This document shows positions 1 through 7,679 of a stretch of 51,987 bases of DNA, one piece after another; positions within the stretch are counted from its first letter, which is position 1; each line of letters starts with the position of its first letter. The stretch is from an uncultured Peptoniphilus sp. (GTDB lineage Bacteria > Bacillota > Clostridia > Tissierellales > Peptoniphilaceae): positions 1 through 51,987 of the forward strand of contig CABTZF010000012.1 in the NCBI GenBank assembly GCA_902489255.1, given 5' to 3'. A program made the translations under genes and the position numbers. Below the pieces are notes generated by a model, which saw nothing but the letters and a program-made list of their open reading frames with translations, did not search any database and was not told where the DNA came from.

Positions 1-49
1 AAAAATGTTAAGTTTTGTTAGGGTTTTCACGAATAAAAAACAGAAGTGA
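1..49 (+). CDS. 3' end of an upstream prophage gene (partial)
   Basis: Reading from base 2, the frame is open for 15 codons and stops with TGA at 47-49, five bases before the next ATG and overlapping its ribosome binding site. That tight coupling matches the rest of the cluster, so this is probably the tail of a gene that starts outside the window. The fragment is too short to identify. Confidence 0.35.
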   Translation, partial: KMLSFVRVFTNKKQK

Positions 50-53
50 GGAA

Positions 54-239
54 ATGAAAGTTAAAGAACTAAAAGAAAAATTATCAGAACTAAAAGATGA
101 CGAAGAAATATTTATAAAAGCAGAAATTACAAATAGATATGGGGATCAAGACATCTTATTTATTACATTTGATGATTTAAAAAAAGAAGATGGAAAGATT
201 TATTTAGCACTTGATGAAATTATAGAGGTGGAAGAATGA
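54..239 (+). CDS. Small acidic phage protein, unknown function
   Basis: This 61-residue protein begins with a helix-like stretch (KVKELKEKLSEL), followed by alternating charged and hydrophobic residues and an acidic end. An upstream in-frame start at 15 exists, but the ATG at 54 has a GTGAGG ribosome binding site and is preferred. Its stop overlaps the next start by four bases, so it belongs to the early/accessory phage operon. No function is recognised. Confidence 0.6.
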   Translation: MKVKELKEKLSELKDDEEIFIKAEITNRYGDQDILFITFDDLKKEDGKIYLALDEIIEVEE

Positions 240-703
240 AAATTACAGAATTTAAACAAGCAATAAAAGATATAGGATTTCATAATGGTAAAAATTTAGA
301 AGTTACAGACAATAATTGTGAATTCTATATTGAAAGTGACACTGAAATTCTAGCGGCTATTAACAAATCAGGGAAATGTCTTATCGCCACAAATTATCAG
401 AATTTTTTTGAACTGGAAGAAGGACTAAGACAAACTTTATTCGATGTGATTTTCAAATTTGCAAGCACACCGATCGAAGAAAGACAAGAAGAGAAGAAAT
501 ATTATTTAACACATAGGTTTTTAGTTGAAGAGGGAGATTGCAATTATTTAAATTACCACCACTCATTTGAAAAATTATATTTAAGTGGCAAATCACAAAC
601 CAAAACGATTCAAACACAATTTACACAAACAGAAATAGACGAAATAAAAGAAAAATATCATACAGACTTAAAAGACTTTGAAATTATAGAGGTGAAAGAG
701 TGA
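236..703 (+). CDS. Hypothetical phage protein (155 aa)
   Basis: The start overlaps the previous stop in an ATGA arrangement and is preceded by GAGGTGGAAG. The N-terminal half (residues 1-75) resembles the small phage proteins that describe an expression level or state of a cell (LEVTDNNCEFYIE, ILAAINKSGKCLIATNY). A polar half rich in Gln and Thr follows. I do not recognise a domain with confidence. It lies in a run of short coupled genes. Confidence 0.6.
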   Translation: MKITEFKQAIKDIGFHNGKNLEVTDNNCEFYIESDTEILAAINKSGKCLIATNYQNFFELEEGLRQTLFDVIFKFASTPIEERQEEKKYYLTHRFLVEEGDCNYLNYHHSFEKLYLSGKSQTKTIQTQFTQTEIDEIKEKYHTDLKDFEIIEVKE

Positions 704-861
704 AAAAACATTTAATTATTAAGTACTTTGACACATACCCTGAAAACAAATTTTATTTTGACAGTAAAGAAAAAGCAGAAAAATTCCTTGGAGAAAAGAG
801 AAAAAATAACACAGGATATTTAACAACATACGAATATAGAGGAATTGTTGAGGTGGAATAA
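700..861 (+). CDS. Small phage protein with GTG start (53 aa)
   Basis: A GTG at 700 opens a 53-codon frame ending with TAA at 859-861, sharing its last base with the ATG of the next gene and overlapping the stop of the previous one. The ribosome binding site GAGGTGAAAGA lies just upstream. The product begins KKHLIIKYFDTYPENKFYF and is lysine- and tyrosine-rich, ending with the EVE tail shared by its neighbours. It fills what would otherwise be a gap in a coupled gene chain. Function unknown. Confidence 0.6.
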   Translation: MKKHLIIKYFDTYPENKFYFDSKEKAEKFLGEKRKNNTGYLTTYEYRGIVEVE

Positions 862-1124
862 TGAAATGGCATAAATTAACAACTAGACCTGTTGAAGATG
901 AAGAACAAGAATATTATCCAGAGTGCAAATTTATTTGGGAGGGAGCGATTCCAGAAATTGAAGAAGTAGTTTTAGTTTCTTATGGCGATAATACAGATAT
1001 CTGGATAGATACTTGGGATGAATTTGATGTTGGTCAAGGATTTCATGATACAGATATAGAACCTGGAGAAACTTGTTACTGGATGGAAATTCCAGAAATA
1101 GACGAGGAGGACGAGGAAGAATGA
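861..1124 (+). CDS. DUF551-like acidic phage protein
   Basis: This 87-residue, strongly acidic protein contains a VVLVSYGD strand, a WIDTWDEFD segment and a YWMEIPE ending. That pattern recalls the DUF551 group of small phage proteins, which end in a hydrophobic-Trp-Met-x-Leu-Pro motif. The assignment is by eye and weak. It overlaps the next gene by four bases (ATGA). No enzymatic residues are evident. Confidence 0.55.
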   Translation: MKWHKLTTRPVEDEEQEYYPECKFIWEGAIPEIEEVVLVSYGDNTDIWIDTWDEFDVGQGFHDTDIEPGETCYWMEIPEIDEEDEEE

Positions 1125-1405
1125 AATTTACAAGAGAAAAATTATTAAAATTAGGATTTAAGGAAAAAGAAAACGAAAAGGAAAAATACTTAACATTAAT
1201 ACTTAACAAAGGAAAAGACAGATTCTACCACTTTTTAGAATGGTATGAAGACCAACCAGACAAGTTTTACATTAACGTAATTTTAATAGGCAAAATAAAA
1301 ACAATTTCCGAAGAAGATTTTTTGATAAATACAAATGGCTTATCATCTAATGCCATTGAACATTATAAAGAGATTTTAGAAAAATTAAGAGAGGTGGAAG
1401 AATGA
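1121..1405 (+). CDS. Hypothetical phage protein (94 aa)
   Basis: The preferred ATG at 1121 overlaps the previous stop and is preceded by GAGGAGGACGAGG. An alternative in-frame start at 1073 lies inside the neighbour and is less likely. The protein starts MKFTREKLLKLGFKEKENE and ends KEILEKLREVEE, a helical tail. Such proteins are common between phage replication and late genes, but no function is known to me. Confidence 0.55.
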   Translation: MKFTREKLLKLGFKEKENEKEKYLTLILNKGKDRFYHFLEWYEDQPDKFYINVILIGKIKTISEEDFLINTNGLSSNAIEHYKEILEKLREVEE

Positions 1406-1863
1406 AATCAATAAAATATAAAGCTCCTTATGAACTTAAGAAAGGCTATAAGTCAGATAGTGGAGTAGATGTAAAAATCAAGGAAATTGACCTTATAGAT
1501 GAAAAATTAAAAGATAAGAAGTGGATAGACCCATACACTATAATACCTAACCAAACAATCCACGCAAAAACAGGAGTGTTTTTAGAACTCCCCGAAGATT
1601 ATGAGTGCCAGGTAAGACCGAAATCAGGCATATCAAAGCAAGGACTTTTAGTCCACTTTGGAACAATTGACAGCGGTTTTAGAGGTGAGATAACAGTAGC
1701 AGTTACAAATGTCACAAATAAGCCTATAAAGCTCGAGAAAAGTCAAAAGATAGCCCAACTTGTAATCAAAAAGAAAGACGAAGTAAAACTTATAAGAGCC
1801 GATGAGATTAACTTAGATACCGATAGAGGTGCTAAGGGATACGGCTCAACAGGAAAATTTTAA
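1402..1863 (+). CDS. dut: dUTP diphosphatase (dUTPase)
   Basis: dUTPase hydrolyses dUTP to dUMP and pyrophosphate, keeping uracil out of phage DNA and supplying dUMP for thymidylate synthesis. The 153-residue length fits the trimeric family. Its motifs are visible: GVDVKI (motif 1, about residue 21), RPKSGISKQGL (motif 2), GTIDSGFRGEI with the catalytic Asp (motif 3), GQ-like SQKIAQLV (motif 4), and the C-terminal RGAKGYGSTGKF arm (motif 5). It starts four bases inside the previous gene. A host-type nucleotide gene in a phage early block is common. Confidence 0.93.
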   Translation: MKSIKYKAPYELKKGYKSDSGVDVKIKEIDLIDEKLKDKKWIDPYTIIPNQTIHAKTGVFLELPEDYECQVRPKSGISKQGLLVHFGTIDSGFRGEITVAVTNVTNKPIKLEKSQKIAQLVIKKKDEVKLIRADEINLDTDRGAKGYGSTGKF

Positions 1864-2003
1864 GGCGGCGGATAGAGTGCAGATTTGCTTAGTTATACCT
1901 TACAAAACAATTAGGGATAAATAAAAATTGTAAATTATTATAAAAATCGTGGCTATTATGTAGAAATTTGGCAAGATTATATTTATTGTTGCAGGAGATA
2001 TTA

Positions 2004-2399
2004 ATGACCAAAAAAGAACTTTTACAGTATAGATATTTACTTATTGAAATCAAAGAACTTGAAAATAAAATAAAAAATTATGAAGGTAAAATTGTTACTG
2101 ATAAAGTTCAATCTTCACAAAGAGAGTTTCCTTATACTCAGTATGAATTAAGAATTCAAGGGGTTGAGGATTCTCTTTACATAAAAAAATTAAGAGAAAA
2201 GTTATTTTATAGAATTGAGAAGTGTAAAAAGTTAAAGGTTGATATTGAAAATTTTATTAATAACATTGAAGACTCAAGAACTAGACTTGTTTTTCAGCTT
2301 AGATATATTGAAGGCTGGTCTTGGCAAAGGATAAGTTTAAAGTTAGGAAGTACCTACGAAAGCTACTCCAGAAAAATTCATGATAGATTTTTGAATTAA
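2004..2399 (+). CDS. ArpU/RinA-like late transcription regulator (sigma-70 region 4 fold)
   Basis: The C-terminal third (SRTRLVFQLRYIEGWSWQRI, then SLKLGSTYES) reads as a helix-turn-helix like sigma factor region 4, as in the ArpU/RinA/DUF1492 proteins that switch on late genes in Gram-positive phages. The N-terminal part is a coiled coil (ELLQYRYLLIEIKELENKI). I chose ATG 2004 behind GCAGGAGATATTA rather than the upstream in-frame start at 1968. Its position just before the packaging genes fits a late-gene activator. Target sites are not identified. Confidence 0.7.
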   Translation: MTKKELLQYRYLLIEIKELENKIKNYEGKIVTDKVQSSQREFPYTQYELRIQGVEDSLYIKKLREKLFYRIEKCKKLKVDIENFINNIEDSRTRLVFQLRYIEGWSWQRISLKLGSTYESYSRKIHDRFLN

Positions 2400-2403
2400 C
2401 CTA

Positions 2404-2431
2404 TTGACAATGCGTATAAAATGCGTATAAT
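2404..2431 (+). promoter_or_regulatory. hicAB promoter with tandem operator repeat
   Basis: TTGACA (2404-2409) and TATAAT (2426-2431) are both perfect consensus hexamers separated by 16 bp. The spacer and -10 are made of an 11-bp direct repeat, AATGCGTATAA, at 2409-2419 and 2420-2430. A repressor bound there would occlude RNA polymerase, as expected for HicB or HicAB autoregulation. Binding is inferred. Confidence 0.75.
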
Positions 2432-2453
2432 AGATTATAGAAAGGATGATTCC

Positions 2454-2627
2454 ATGAAGTATAGAGAGCTTGTTAAAAAGTTAAATGAACTAGGATGGTA
2501 TTATAAAAAGCCAGGTGGAAGACATGACATTTTCACTAAAGATGGAAAAATAATACCAATACCTAGACACAAAGAAATTAACGAAATAACGGCAAAAGAA
2601 ATCTTAAAAAAAGCAGGTCTTAAATAG
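2454..2627 (+). CDS. hicA: HicA family mRNA interferase toxin
   Basis: HicA toxins are small double-stranded-RNA-binding-domain-like ribonucleases that cut mRNA and stop translation. The 57-residue product has the family layout: KYRELVKKLNELGWYYKKPGGRHDIFT with the catalytic His after GGR, then IPIPRHKEI and an AKEILKKAGL helix. ATG 2454 has an AAAGGATG ribosome binding site; an upstream frame extension from 2421 overlaps the promoter and is rejected. It is followed by hicB and preceded by a strong promoter, so it forms a self-contained unit inside the phage late region. Confidence 0.92.
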   Translation: MKYRELVKKLNELGWYYKKPGGRHDIFTKDGKIIPIPRHKEINEITAKEILKKAGLK

Positions 2628-2699
2628 ACCTGCAAGATTTCATTATAAATACTTCAAATAGGACATTTTATTATGTGTATAAAAAAGGAGGTCGAAATT

Positions 2700-3077
2700 A
2701 TGAAAGGAGTTTATCAAGTTCTGATAAAAAGAACTGATGATGGGTATTACGTTTATATTCCTGACTGGGATATTCATACCCAAGGTTCAGATTTAGCGGA
2801 CTCTATTGAAATGGCTAGAGATGCAATCGGAATAATGGGAATTGATTATGAAGATGAGAAAATTAAATTCCCAGATGTTAAAGATCATGAAAAGGGAGAT
2901 TATGATTATTTAACTTGGGTTGATATTGATTTCAAACAATACAGATTAAAGTTAAAAAATATGTCTGTAAGAAAAAACTGCACAATACCAGCTTGGTTAA
3001 ATGAGAAAGCGGAAGAACAAGGAATAAATTTTTCTAAAATATTGCAAGATGCTTTATTAGAAAAATTACAAGTTTAA
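2700..3077 (+). CDS. hicB: HicB family antitoxin with ribbon-helix-helix tail
   Basis: HicB neutralises HicA and represses the operon. The N-terminal half (YQVLIKRTDDGYYVYIPDWD, then DSIEMARDAIGIMG) is the degenerate RNase H-like fold of HicB antitoxins. The C-terminal part from about residue 87 (SVRKNCTIPAWLNEKAEEQ, NFSKILQDAL) reads as a ribbon-helix-helix DNA-binding domain. ATG 2700 follows an AAAAAGGAGGTCG site; the in-frame start at 2673 has none. A strong terminator follows directly, closing the cassette. Confidence 0.9.
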   Translation: MKGVYQVLIKRTDDGYYVYIPDWDIHTQGSDLADSIEMARDAIGIMGIDYEDEKIKFPDVKDHEKGDYDYLTWVDIDFKQYRLKLKNMSVRKNCTIPAWLNEKAEEQGINFSKILQDALLEKLQV

Positions 3078-3100
3078 AAAATCTATACTTCAGATATTAT

Positions 3101-3128
3101 GAGTGGTTATAAAAAACCACTCTTTTTT
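3101..3128 (+). terminator. Intrinsic terminator after hicAB
   Basis: An 8-bp perfect stem GAGTGGTT/AACCACTC (3101-3108 with 3115-3122) is followed by six T residues. It ends the hicAB transcript before the packaging genes. Confidence 0.85.
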
Positions 3129-3385
3129 ATTTTGGGCGTTTTGGGCGATTTTTCTGTGTTACTATATAAAATGAGAGAATGTAGTTAATGATTACCAGAG
3201 AAAATTCATATTTAGTCATGGAGGAGACCTTTATAAGGTCTCTTTTATTATGCAAAGTAAGATAAGATGATGAGAACTGATAGGCAAGCGTATAGACCTT
3301 ACGAGGCTATATTGTTGGGTAACTACATACACTGATTAAGCTAGGGGTGGGAAGCTGGTATGTTACATAAAGGATTGATTGTCAC
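3129..3385 (+). other. Non-coding gap before the HNH gene, possibly structured
   Basis: No convincing gene is visible. The stretch holds a perfect 8-bp hairpin with a T-run (3224-3246). After it comes a more GC-balanced segment (about 3262-3365) of short G-rich tracts (AGGGGTGGGAAGCTGG) unlike the AT-rich surroundings. A 22-codon frame from 3267 exists but lacks a ribosome binding site. Because it lies between the late regulator and the packaging genes, it may hold the late promoter or a small RNA. Confidence 0.4.
3224..3246 (+). terminator. Terminator-like hairpin upstream of HNH
   Basis: The arms GAGACCTT/AAGGTCTC (3224-3231 and 3235-3242) flank a three-base loop and are followed by TTTTA. 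It may end a short RNA started in 3140-3220, or act as the terminator that a late antiterminator has to overcome. Confidence 0.55.
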
Positions 3386-3694
3386 ATGGCAAAAGATTAT
3401 GCAAAGAAGTTTTATAAATCGAAAGCATGGCAGAGATGTCGTGCTTCTTTTATTGCAAAGAGAGAGACAGTTGATGGTGGACTGTGTCAGCATTGCAAGA
3501 GTAAGCGTGGTTATATAGTCGACCACATTGTGGAGATAAGTCCGGACAACATTGATGATGTAGATATTATTCTTAATCATAGTAACTTGCAGTACTTATG
3601 CTTAGAGTGTCATAATACAAAAACTTTTGGGAAACATAAAAGCACGAGAGGAAATTTATTTTTTGACGAAGAAGGAAATATTTTTGAAAAATAA
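3386..3694 (+). CDS. HNH endonuclease, packaging-associated
   Basis: This 102-residue HNH nuclease has two zinc-knuckle CxxC pairs (CQHCKSKRG and YLCLECHNTKT) around the DHIVEISP core, with the HNH residues at the His of DHI, the Asn of HSNLQ and the His of CHN. In HK97-like phages an HNH protein encoded beside terS and terL assists the terminase in cos cleavage and packaging. Its position immediately before terS supports that role here. The start ATG follows AAAGGATTG. Confidence 0.9.
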   Translation: MAKDYAKKFYKSKAWQRCRASFIAKRETVDGGLCQHCKSKRGYIVDHIVEISPDNIDDVDIILNHSNLQYLCLECHNTKTFGKHKSTRGNLFFDEEGNIFEK

Positions 3695-3849
3695 AATTTA
3701 AAAAACAAAAAATTAAAATATTACTCCCCCCATAAAATTAAATTTATGTTGACCGCTGGGGACCGGCAGGGGTAGGCACAAAAAACGCACAGGTAATTTT
3801 AATATAACCCCCACCATGTGGAATTGTATAGAAAGGTAGGTGGAATTAA
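3695..3849 (+). other. Putative cos / packaging start region
   Basis: This 155-bp gap between HNH and terS contains CCCCCC (3726-3731) followed by GGGGACCGGCAGGGG (3758-3772), GC-rich blocks in otherwise AT-rich DNA. Similar C-run and GGGACCGG blocks sit upstream of terS in many HNH-carrying cos-type Firmicute phages. The presence of the HNH gene also argues for cos packaging. The exact nicking sites cannot be read from one sequence. Confidence 0.4.
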
Positions 3850-4197
3850 ATGACAGTGGAAAAAGATAAAGAGATTAAAAAAGAGATTACAAGACTTACA
3901 AATTTATATAAAGACATTGACAGAGCAAAGAGACTTACGGCAAAGAACCTCATCGAAGAAGCTGCTTTTATGAAGTCTACTTTAAAAGAACTCAAGTCTT
4001 TAATAGATGTCAACGGTCCAATTGATGAAATGCCACAGGGCGAATACTCAATCTTAAGAGAACACCCTGCCTTAAAGTCATATAACACGATGGTGCAAAG
4101 ATACTCCACAATAATTAAACAATTAATGGATTTACTCCCAAAAGACCAGCAGAAAGAAATTGACGATGGATTTGAGGACTTTTTAAATGACAAATAA
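3850..4197 (+). CDS. terS: Terminase small subunit, P27 family
   Basis: TerS binds the packaging site and loads the large subunit. The 115-residue protein is almost all helical, with LTAKNLIEEAAFMKSTLKEL, then REHPALKSYNTMVQRYSTII, the latter being the typical P27-type segment that refers to one or more long helices before the C-terminal acidic tail. It overlaps terL by 11 bp. The ribosome binding site GGTAGGTGG precedes the ATG. Confidence 0.85.
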   Translation: MTVEKDKEIKKEITRLTNLYKDIDRAKRLTAKNLIEEAAFMKSTLKELKSLIDVNGPIDEMPQGEYSILREHPALKSYNTMVQRYSTIIKQLMDLLPKDQQKEIDDGFEDFLNDK

Positions 4198-5857
4198 AAA
4201 TCCAATTTATGATTATTGGGAGTGGATGAATGATAACAGAATTAAAGTTAGCACCAAAGTTTATAAGACCTATGAATACATCATAGGCTTTTTAGAAGAC
4301 CCAGACAGTGAATGGGAGTATGACGAGAAGAGAGCAAATCACGCTATAAACTTTATAGAGCGATTTTGTAAGCACTCTAAGGGTAAGATGGGCGGCAAGC
4401 CTTTTATTCTGGAGTTATGGCAAAAGGCTAAAGTGGCAGCGACATTTGGAATTGTCCATAAGATTACTGGCGAAAGAAAGTATCAAAGAGTAGTTTTAAT
4501 AGTCGCCAGGAAGAATGGTAAGTCGACTTTATCCGCTGCTGAAGGCTTATATTTATTTATCGCTGATGGAGAACCTGGTGCAGAAATATATTCTGTGGCT
4601 ACAAAGAAAGACCAGGCTAAAATCATTTGGCTTGAAGCAAAGCGTATGGTTAAGAAGTCGCCTGCACTTAGCAAGAGAATCAAGCCTTTAGTAGCTGAAC
4701 TTACTTGCGAAATAAACGACGGAATCTATAAACCAGTAGGCAGAGATTCTGACACACTTGACGGACTTAATGTCCACGGAGCAACTATGGACGAGATCCA
4801 CGCTTGGACAGACAAAAACTTATACGATGTAATTGTCGATGGCACAAGTGCAAGAGAGCAGCCACTAATTTTAATTACAACAACTGCTGGAACTGTGAGA
4901 GAAAATGTCTATGACGATATTTACGATGAGGCAGATAGGACTATAAATGGATATACTGACCCAGATGGATACAAGGACGAAAGGTCCTTATTTTTAGTTT
5001 ATGAACTAGATGACAGAAAGACCTGGACTGATGAAGAAACCTGGATGCAGGCTAACCCAGGACTTGGAACTATAAAAAAGACAGATGCTTTAAGGGATAA
5101 GGTTAATAAGGCTAAAGCTAATAGTAAGCTTGTAAAGAACTTGCTTACTAAGGACTTTGATATACCGGAGACAACGGGCGAAGCTTGGCTAACATTTGAG
5201 ATTATAGACAACAGAGAAACCTTTAACATGACAGACTTAAAACCTAGATACTGCATAGCTGGGATTGACTTGTCAGCAACTACTGACTTAACTTGCGCGA
5301 CTATAGTCTTTAAGGTGCCAGAGGATGAGACAACTTATGTCAAGCAAATGTACTGGCTACCATCTGACTTAATAGAAGTGCGAAGTCATGAGGATAAAAT
5401 TCCCTATGATGTCTGGGAAGACAGGGGACTTTTAAGAAGGTCAGGCACTAACAAGGTGGACTACAAGGACATAACCAAGTGGCTTTTAGAAGTTCAAAAT
5501 GAAATGGACTGCTATATCTATAGAATTGGCTACGATAGGTGGTCTGCGCAATATCTTGTAGATGAGTTAGAGCAAACCTTTGGGAAGATTACAGTACCAG
5601 TAGCACAAGGTGCAAAGACTTTTTCTAATCCAATGAAAAGGCTTGAAAGCGACCTTAAAGCAAAGAAGGTCAACTACAACAATAACCCAATCACTAAGTG
5701 GAACTTGTCCAACGCAGCCATTAAGACGGACACCAACGACAACATCGCACTGTGTAAGACAAGTAACCCAAGGCGAAGAATAGACGGTGTTGCATCTCTC
5801 ATGGATGCACTTATAGTTTTTGAAGACAATCAGGAAGAATATTTAGCTTTAATTTAA
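4187..5857 (+). CDS. terL: Terminase large subunit, ATPase and nuclease
   Basis: TerL pumps DNA into the prohead and cuts the concatemer. The 556-residue length is typical of the Terminase_1 group. A Walker A-like VARKNGKST lies near residue 106, a Walker B MDEIHAW near residue 201, and a TTTAG coupling motif follows. The RNase H-like nuclease domain starts at GIDLSATTDLT (about residue 358), with later acidic residues in GYDRWSAQYL and GVASLMDALI. No lesion is seen. Confidence 0.95.
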   Translation: MTNKNPIYDYWEWMNDNRIKVSTKVYKTYEYIIGFLEDPDSEWEYDEKRANHAINFIERFCKHSKGKMGGKPFILELWQKAKVAATFGIVHKITGERKYQRVVLIVARKNGKSTLSAAEGLYLFIADGEPGAEIYSVATKKDQAKIIWLEAKRMVKKSPALSKRIKPLVAELTCEINDGIYKPVGRDSDTLDGLNVHGATMDEIHAWTDKNLYDVIVDGTSAREQPLILITTTAGTVRENVYDDIYDEADRTINGYTDPDGYKDERSLFLVYELDDRKTWTDEETWMQANPGLGTIKKTDALRDKVNKAKANSKLVKNLLTKDFDIPETTGEAWLTFEIIDNRETFNMTDLKPRYCIAGIDLSATTDLTCATIVFKVPEDETTYVKQMYWLPSDLIEVRSHEDKIPYDVWEDRGLLRRSGTNKVDYKDITKWLLEVQNEMDCYIYRIGYDRWSAQYLVDELEQTFGKITVPVAQGAKTFSNPMKRLESDLKAKKVNYNNNPITKWNLSNAAIKTDTNDNIALCKTSNPRRRIDGVASLMDALIVFEDNQEEYLALI

Positions 5858-5871
5858 GGAGGTGAAGAAAA

Positions 5872-7056
5872 ATGGGAATTTTTGATTTTTTAAAAAATAA
5901 AGATGAGACTGTAAAAGTCTCTGGCTATAAGATGATAACTGAAAGAGGCGAAGGCTTTTACTCTTACAACGGAAATCTCTACGCATCTGACATAGTGAGG
6001 TCTTGCATAAGGCCTAAGACACAAGCTATAGGAAAGGCCGTGGCTAAGCACATAAGAAAAGACGAAACCACAACACAGGTAAATCCCGAAGTTTATATAA
6101 GATTTTTATTGGAAGAGCCTAACCCTTATATGTCTGGACAGATGCTGCAAGAAAAGCTTGCAAATCAATTAGCACTTAACAACAATGCCTTTGCACTCAT
6201 AGAAAGAGATAGTAATGGACTTGCTAAGGCAATTTATCCGATAAATTCTAGCAGCGTTGAAGCTTTAGAAAATAATCAAGGTGAAATCTTTTTAAGATTT
6301 TTAATTAAGAGTAAGTACTACACTTTCAGATACTCTGATGTAATACATCTACGCAGAGACTTTAATAACAACGACATCTTCGGGGAGAGCCCAGCCAAGG
6401 CTTTGACTCAACTTATGGAAATTGTAAACACCACAGACCAAGGAATAGTCAAGGCAATTAAGAACAGCAACTCTATTATGTGGCTCTTAAAATTTAACAA
6501 TGTATTGAGAGAAGAAGACATAAAGAGACAGACCAAGAAATTTGTTGAAAGTTTTTTGAGTGTAGACTCTGAATCTGGCGGAGCAGCGGCAACTGACTTA
6601 AAGTTTGACGCTCAACAAGTAGACCCTAAGAATTATGTACCGAATCCAATGCAAACAAAGGGAACTGTGGACAGAATCTACAGTTTTTTTAATACCAATG
6701 AGAGCATAGTACAGAGTAGCTACAACGAAGACCAATGGATCTCATACTATGAAGCAGAGATTGAACCGGTGTTAGTGCAGATGTCAAACGAGTTTACAAG
6801 AAAGTTATTTACACGCAGAGAGAGAGGATTTGGAAACAAAATTATTTTTGAATCGTCAAATCTTAACTTTGCGTCAATGCAAACTAAATTAAATCTAGTC
6901 CAATTTGTAGACAGAGGAATTATGAACCCTGACGAAGTAAGAGAAATCCTTAATATGGCGCCAATACCAGATGGATTGGGGCAAAGCTATATTAGACGAC
7001 TTGATACACAAGAAATAGACAGCGGAGGAGGTGAAGAAGATGAAAACGAAGATTAA
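5872..7056 (+). CDS. HK97-family portal protein
   Basis: The portal forms the dodecameric ring at the capsid vertex through which DNA passes. The 394-residue protein has the family start MGIFDFLKN, the segment DIVRSCIRPKTQAIGKAVA, the HLRRDFNNNDIFGESP core and the C-terminal LNFASMQTKLNLVQ region. It begins 15 bp after terL behind AAGGAGGTGAAG and overlaps the protease gene by 17 bp, so portal and protease are translationally coupled. Confidence 0.94.
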   Translation: MGIFDFLKNKDETVKVSGYKMITERGEGFYSYNGNLYASDIVRSCIRPKTQAIGKAVAKHIRKDETTTQVNPEVYIRFLLEEPNPYMSGQMLQEKLANQLALNNNAFALIERDSNGLAKAIYPINSSSVEALENNQGEIFLRFLIKSKYYTFRYSDVIHLRRDFNNNDIFGESPAKALTQLMEIVNTTDQGIVKAIKNSNSIMWLLKFNNVLREEDIKRQTKKFVESFLSVDSESGGAAATDLKFDAQQVDPKNYVPNPMQTKGTVDRIYSFFNTNESIVQSSYNEDQWISYYEAEIEPVLVQMSNEFTRKLFTRRERGFGNKIIFESSNLNFASMQTKLNLVQFVDRGIMNPDEVREILNMAPIPDGLGQSYIRRLDTQEIDSGGGEEDENED

Positions 7057-7678
7057 TGGAACAATCGTCAGCAATGATGACAAGTGGATATACGACTGGT
7101 GCGAAATGGAAGCCTTTTGTCCTAGAGACTTAGAGCTTGTAGACGGACAAGATGTAGACATAGAAATTAACTCACCAGGCGGATACATCTATCCAGCCTC
7201 TGAAATTTACACAGCACTTATGCAACATAGAGGTAATGTCAACATAACAATAACTGGCAGAGCAGCAAGTGCAGCATCAGTTATAGCTATGGCAGGTACT
7301 AAGGTTGTCATGAGTCCAACTGCACAAATGATGATACACAATGTAAGTGCATCAGGCTCTGGAGATTACAGAGACTTTGAGCACTACGCAGAGCAACTTA
7401 AAAAGTCTAATGACACTATAGCAAATGCTTATATGCTGAAAACCGGAAAGACAAGAGAAGAAGTACTGAAACTTATGGACTATGAAACATGGTTTACACC
7501 TGATGAAGCCTTAGCAAACGGCTTTATTGATGAGATATTGTCAAAAGACGACAGTACAGACCAATTTAGATTAGTAGCAGCAAGTGACTTTTTAATTCCG
7601 CAAGCTGTTATTGATAAATTAAAGCAAGAGAGAGAGCAAGAGCAGTTAAACTTATTGAAGTTAAAGGAGAAAAAATAA
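7040..7678 (+). CDS. ClpP-like head maturation protease
   Basis: This 212-residue serine peptidase of the ClpP/S49 fold cleaves the capsid protein N-terminus during head maturation. The catalytic Ser lies in GRAASAASVIAMAG and the His in MMIHNVSASGSGD; an Asp is available in WFTPDEALANGFIDEI. ATG 7040 is preferred because GGAGGTG lies six bases upstream; a GTG at 7031 is possible. The C-terminus is a charged helix that may link to scaffolding. Confidence 0.92.
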   Translation: MKTKINGTIVSNDDKWIYDWCEMEAFCPRDLELVDGQDVDIEINSPGGYIYPASEIYTALMQHRGNVNITITGRAASAASVIAMAGTKVVMSPTAQMMIHNVSASGSGDYRDFEHYAEQLKKSNDTIANAYMLKTGKTREEVLKLMDYETWFTPDEALANGFIDEILSKDDSTDQFRLVAASDFLIPQAVIDKLKQEREQEQLNLLKLKEKK

Positions 7679-7679
7679 G

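Noticed and set aside
3267..3335. 22-codon open frame starting MMRTDRQAYRPYEAILLGNY
   Set aside because: It has no ribosome binding site, is very short and lies in a segment that looks structured rather than coding.
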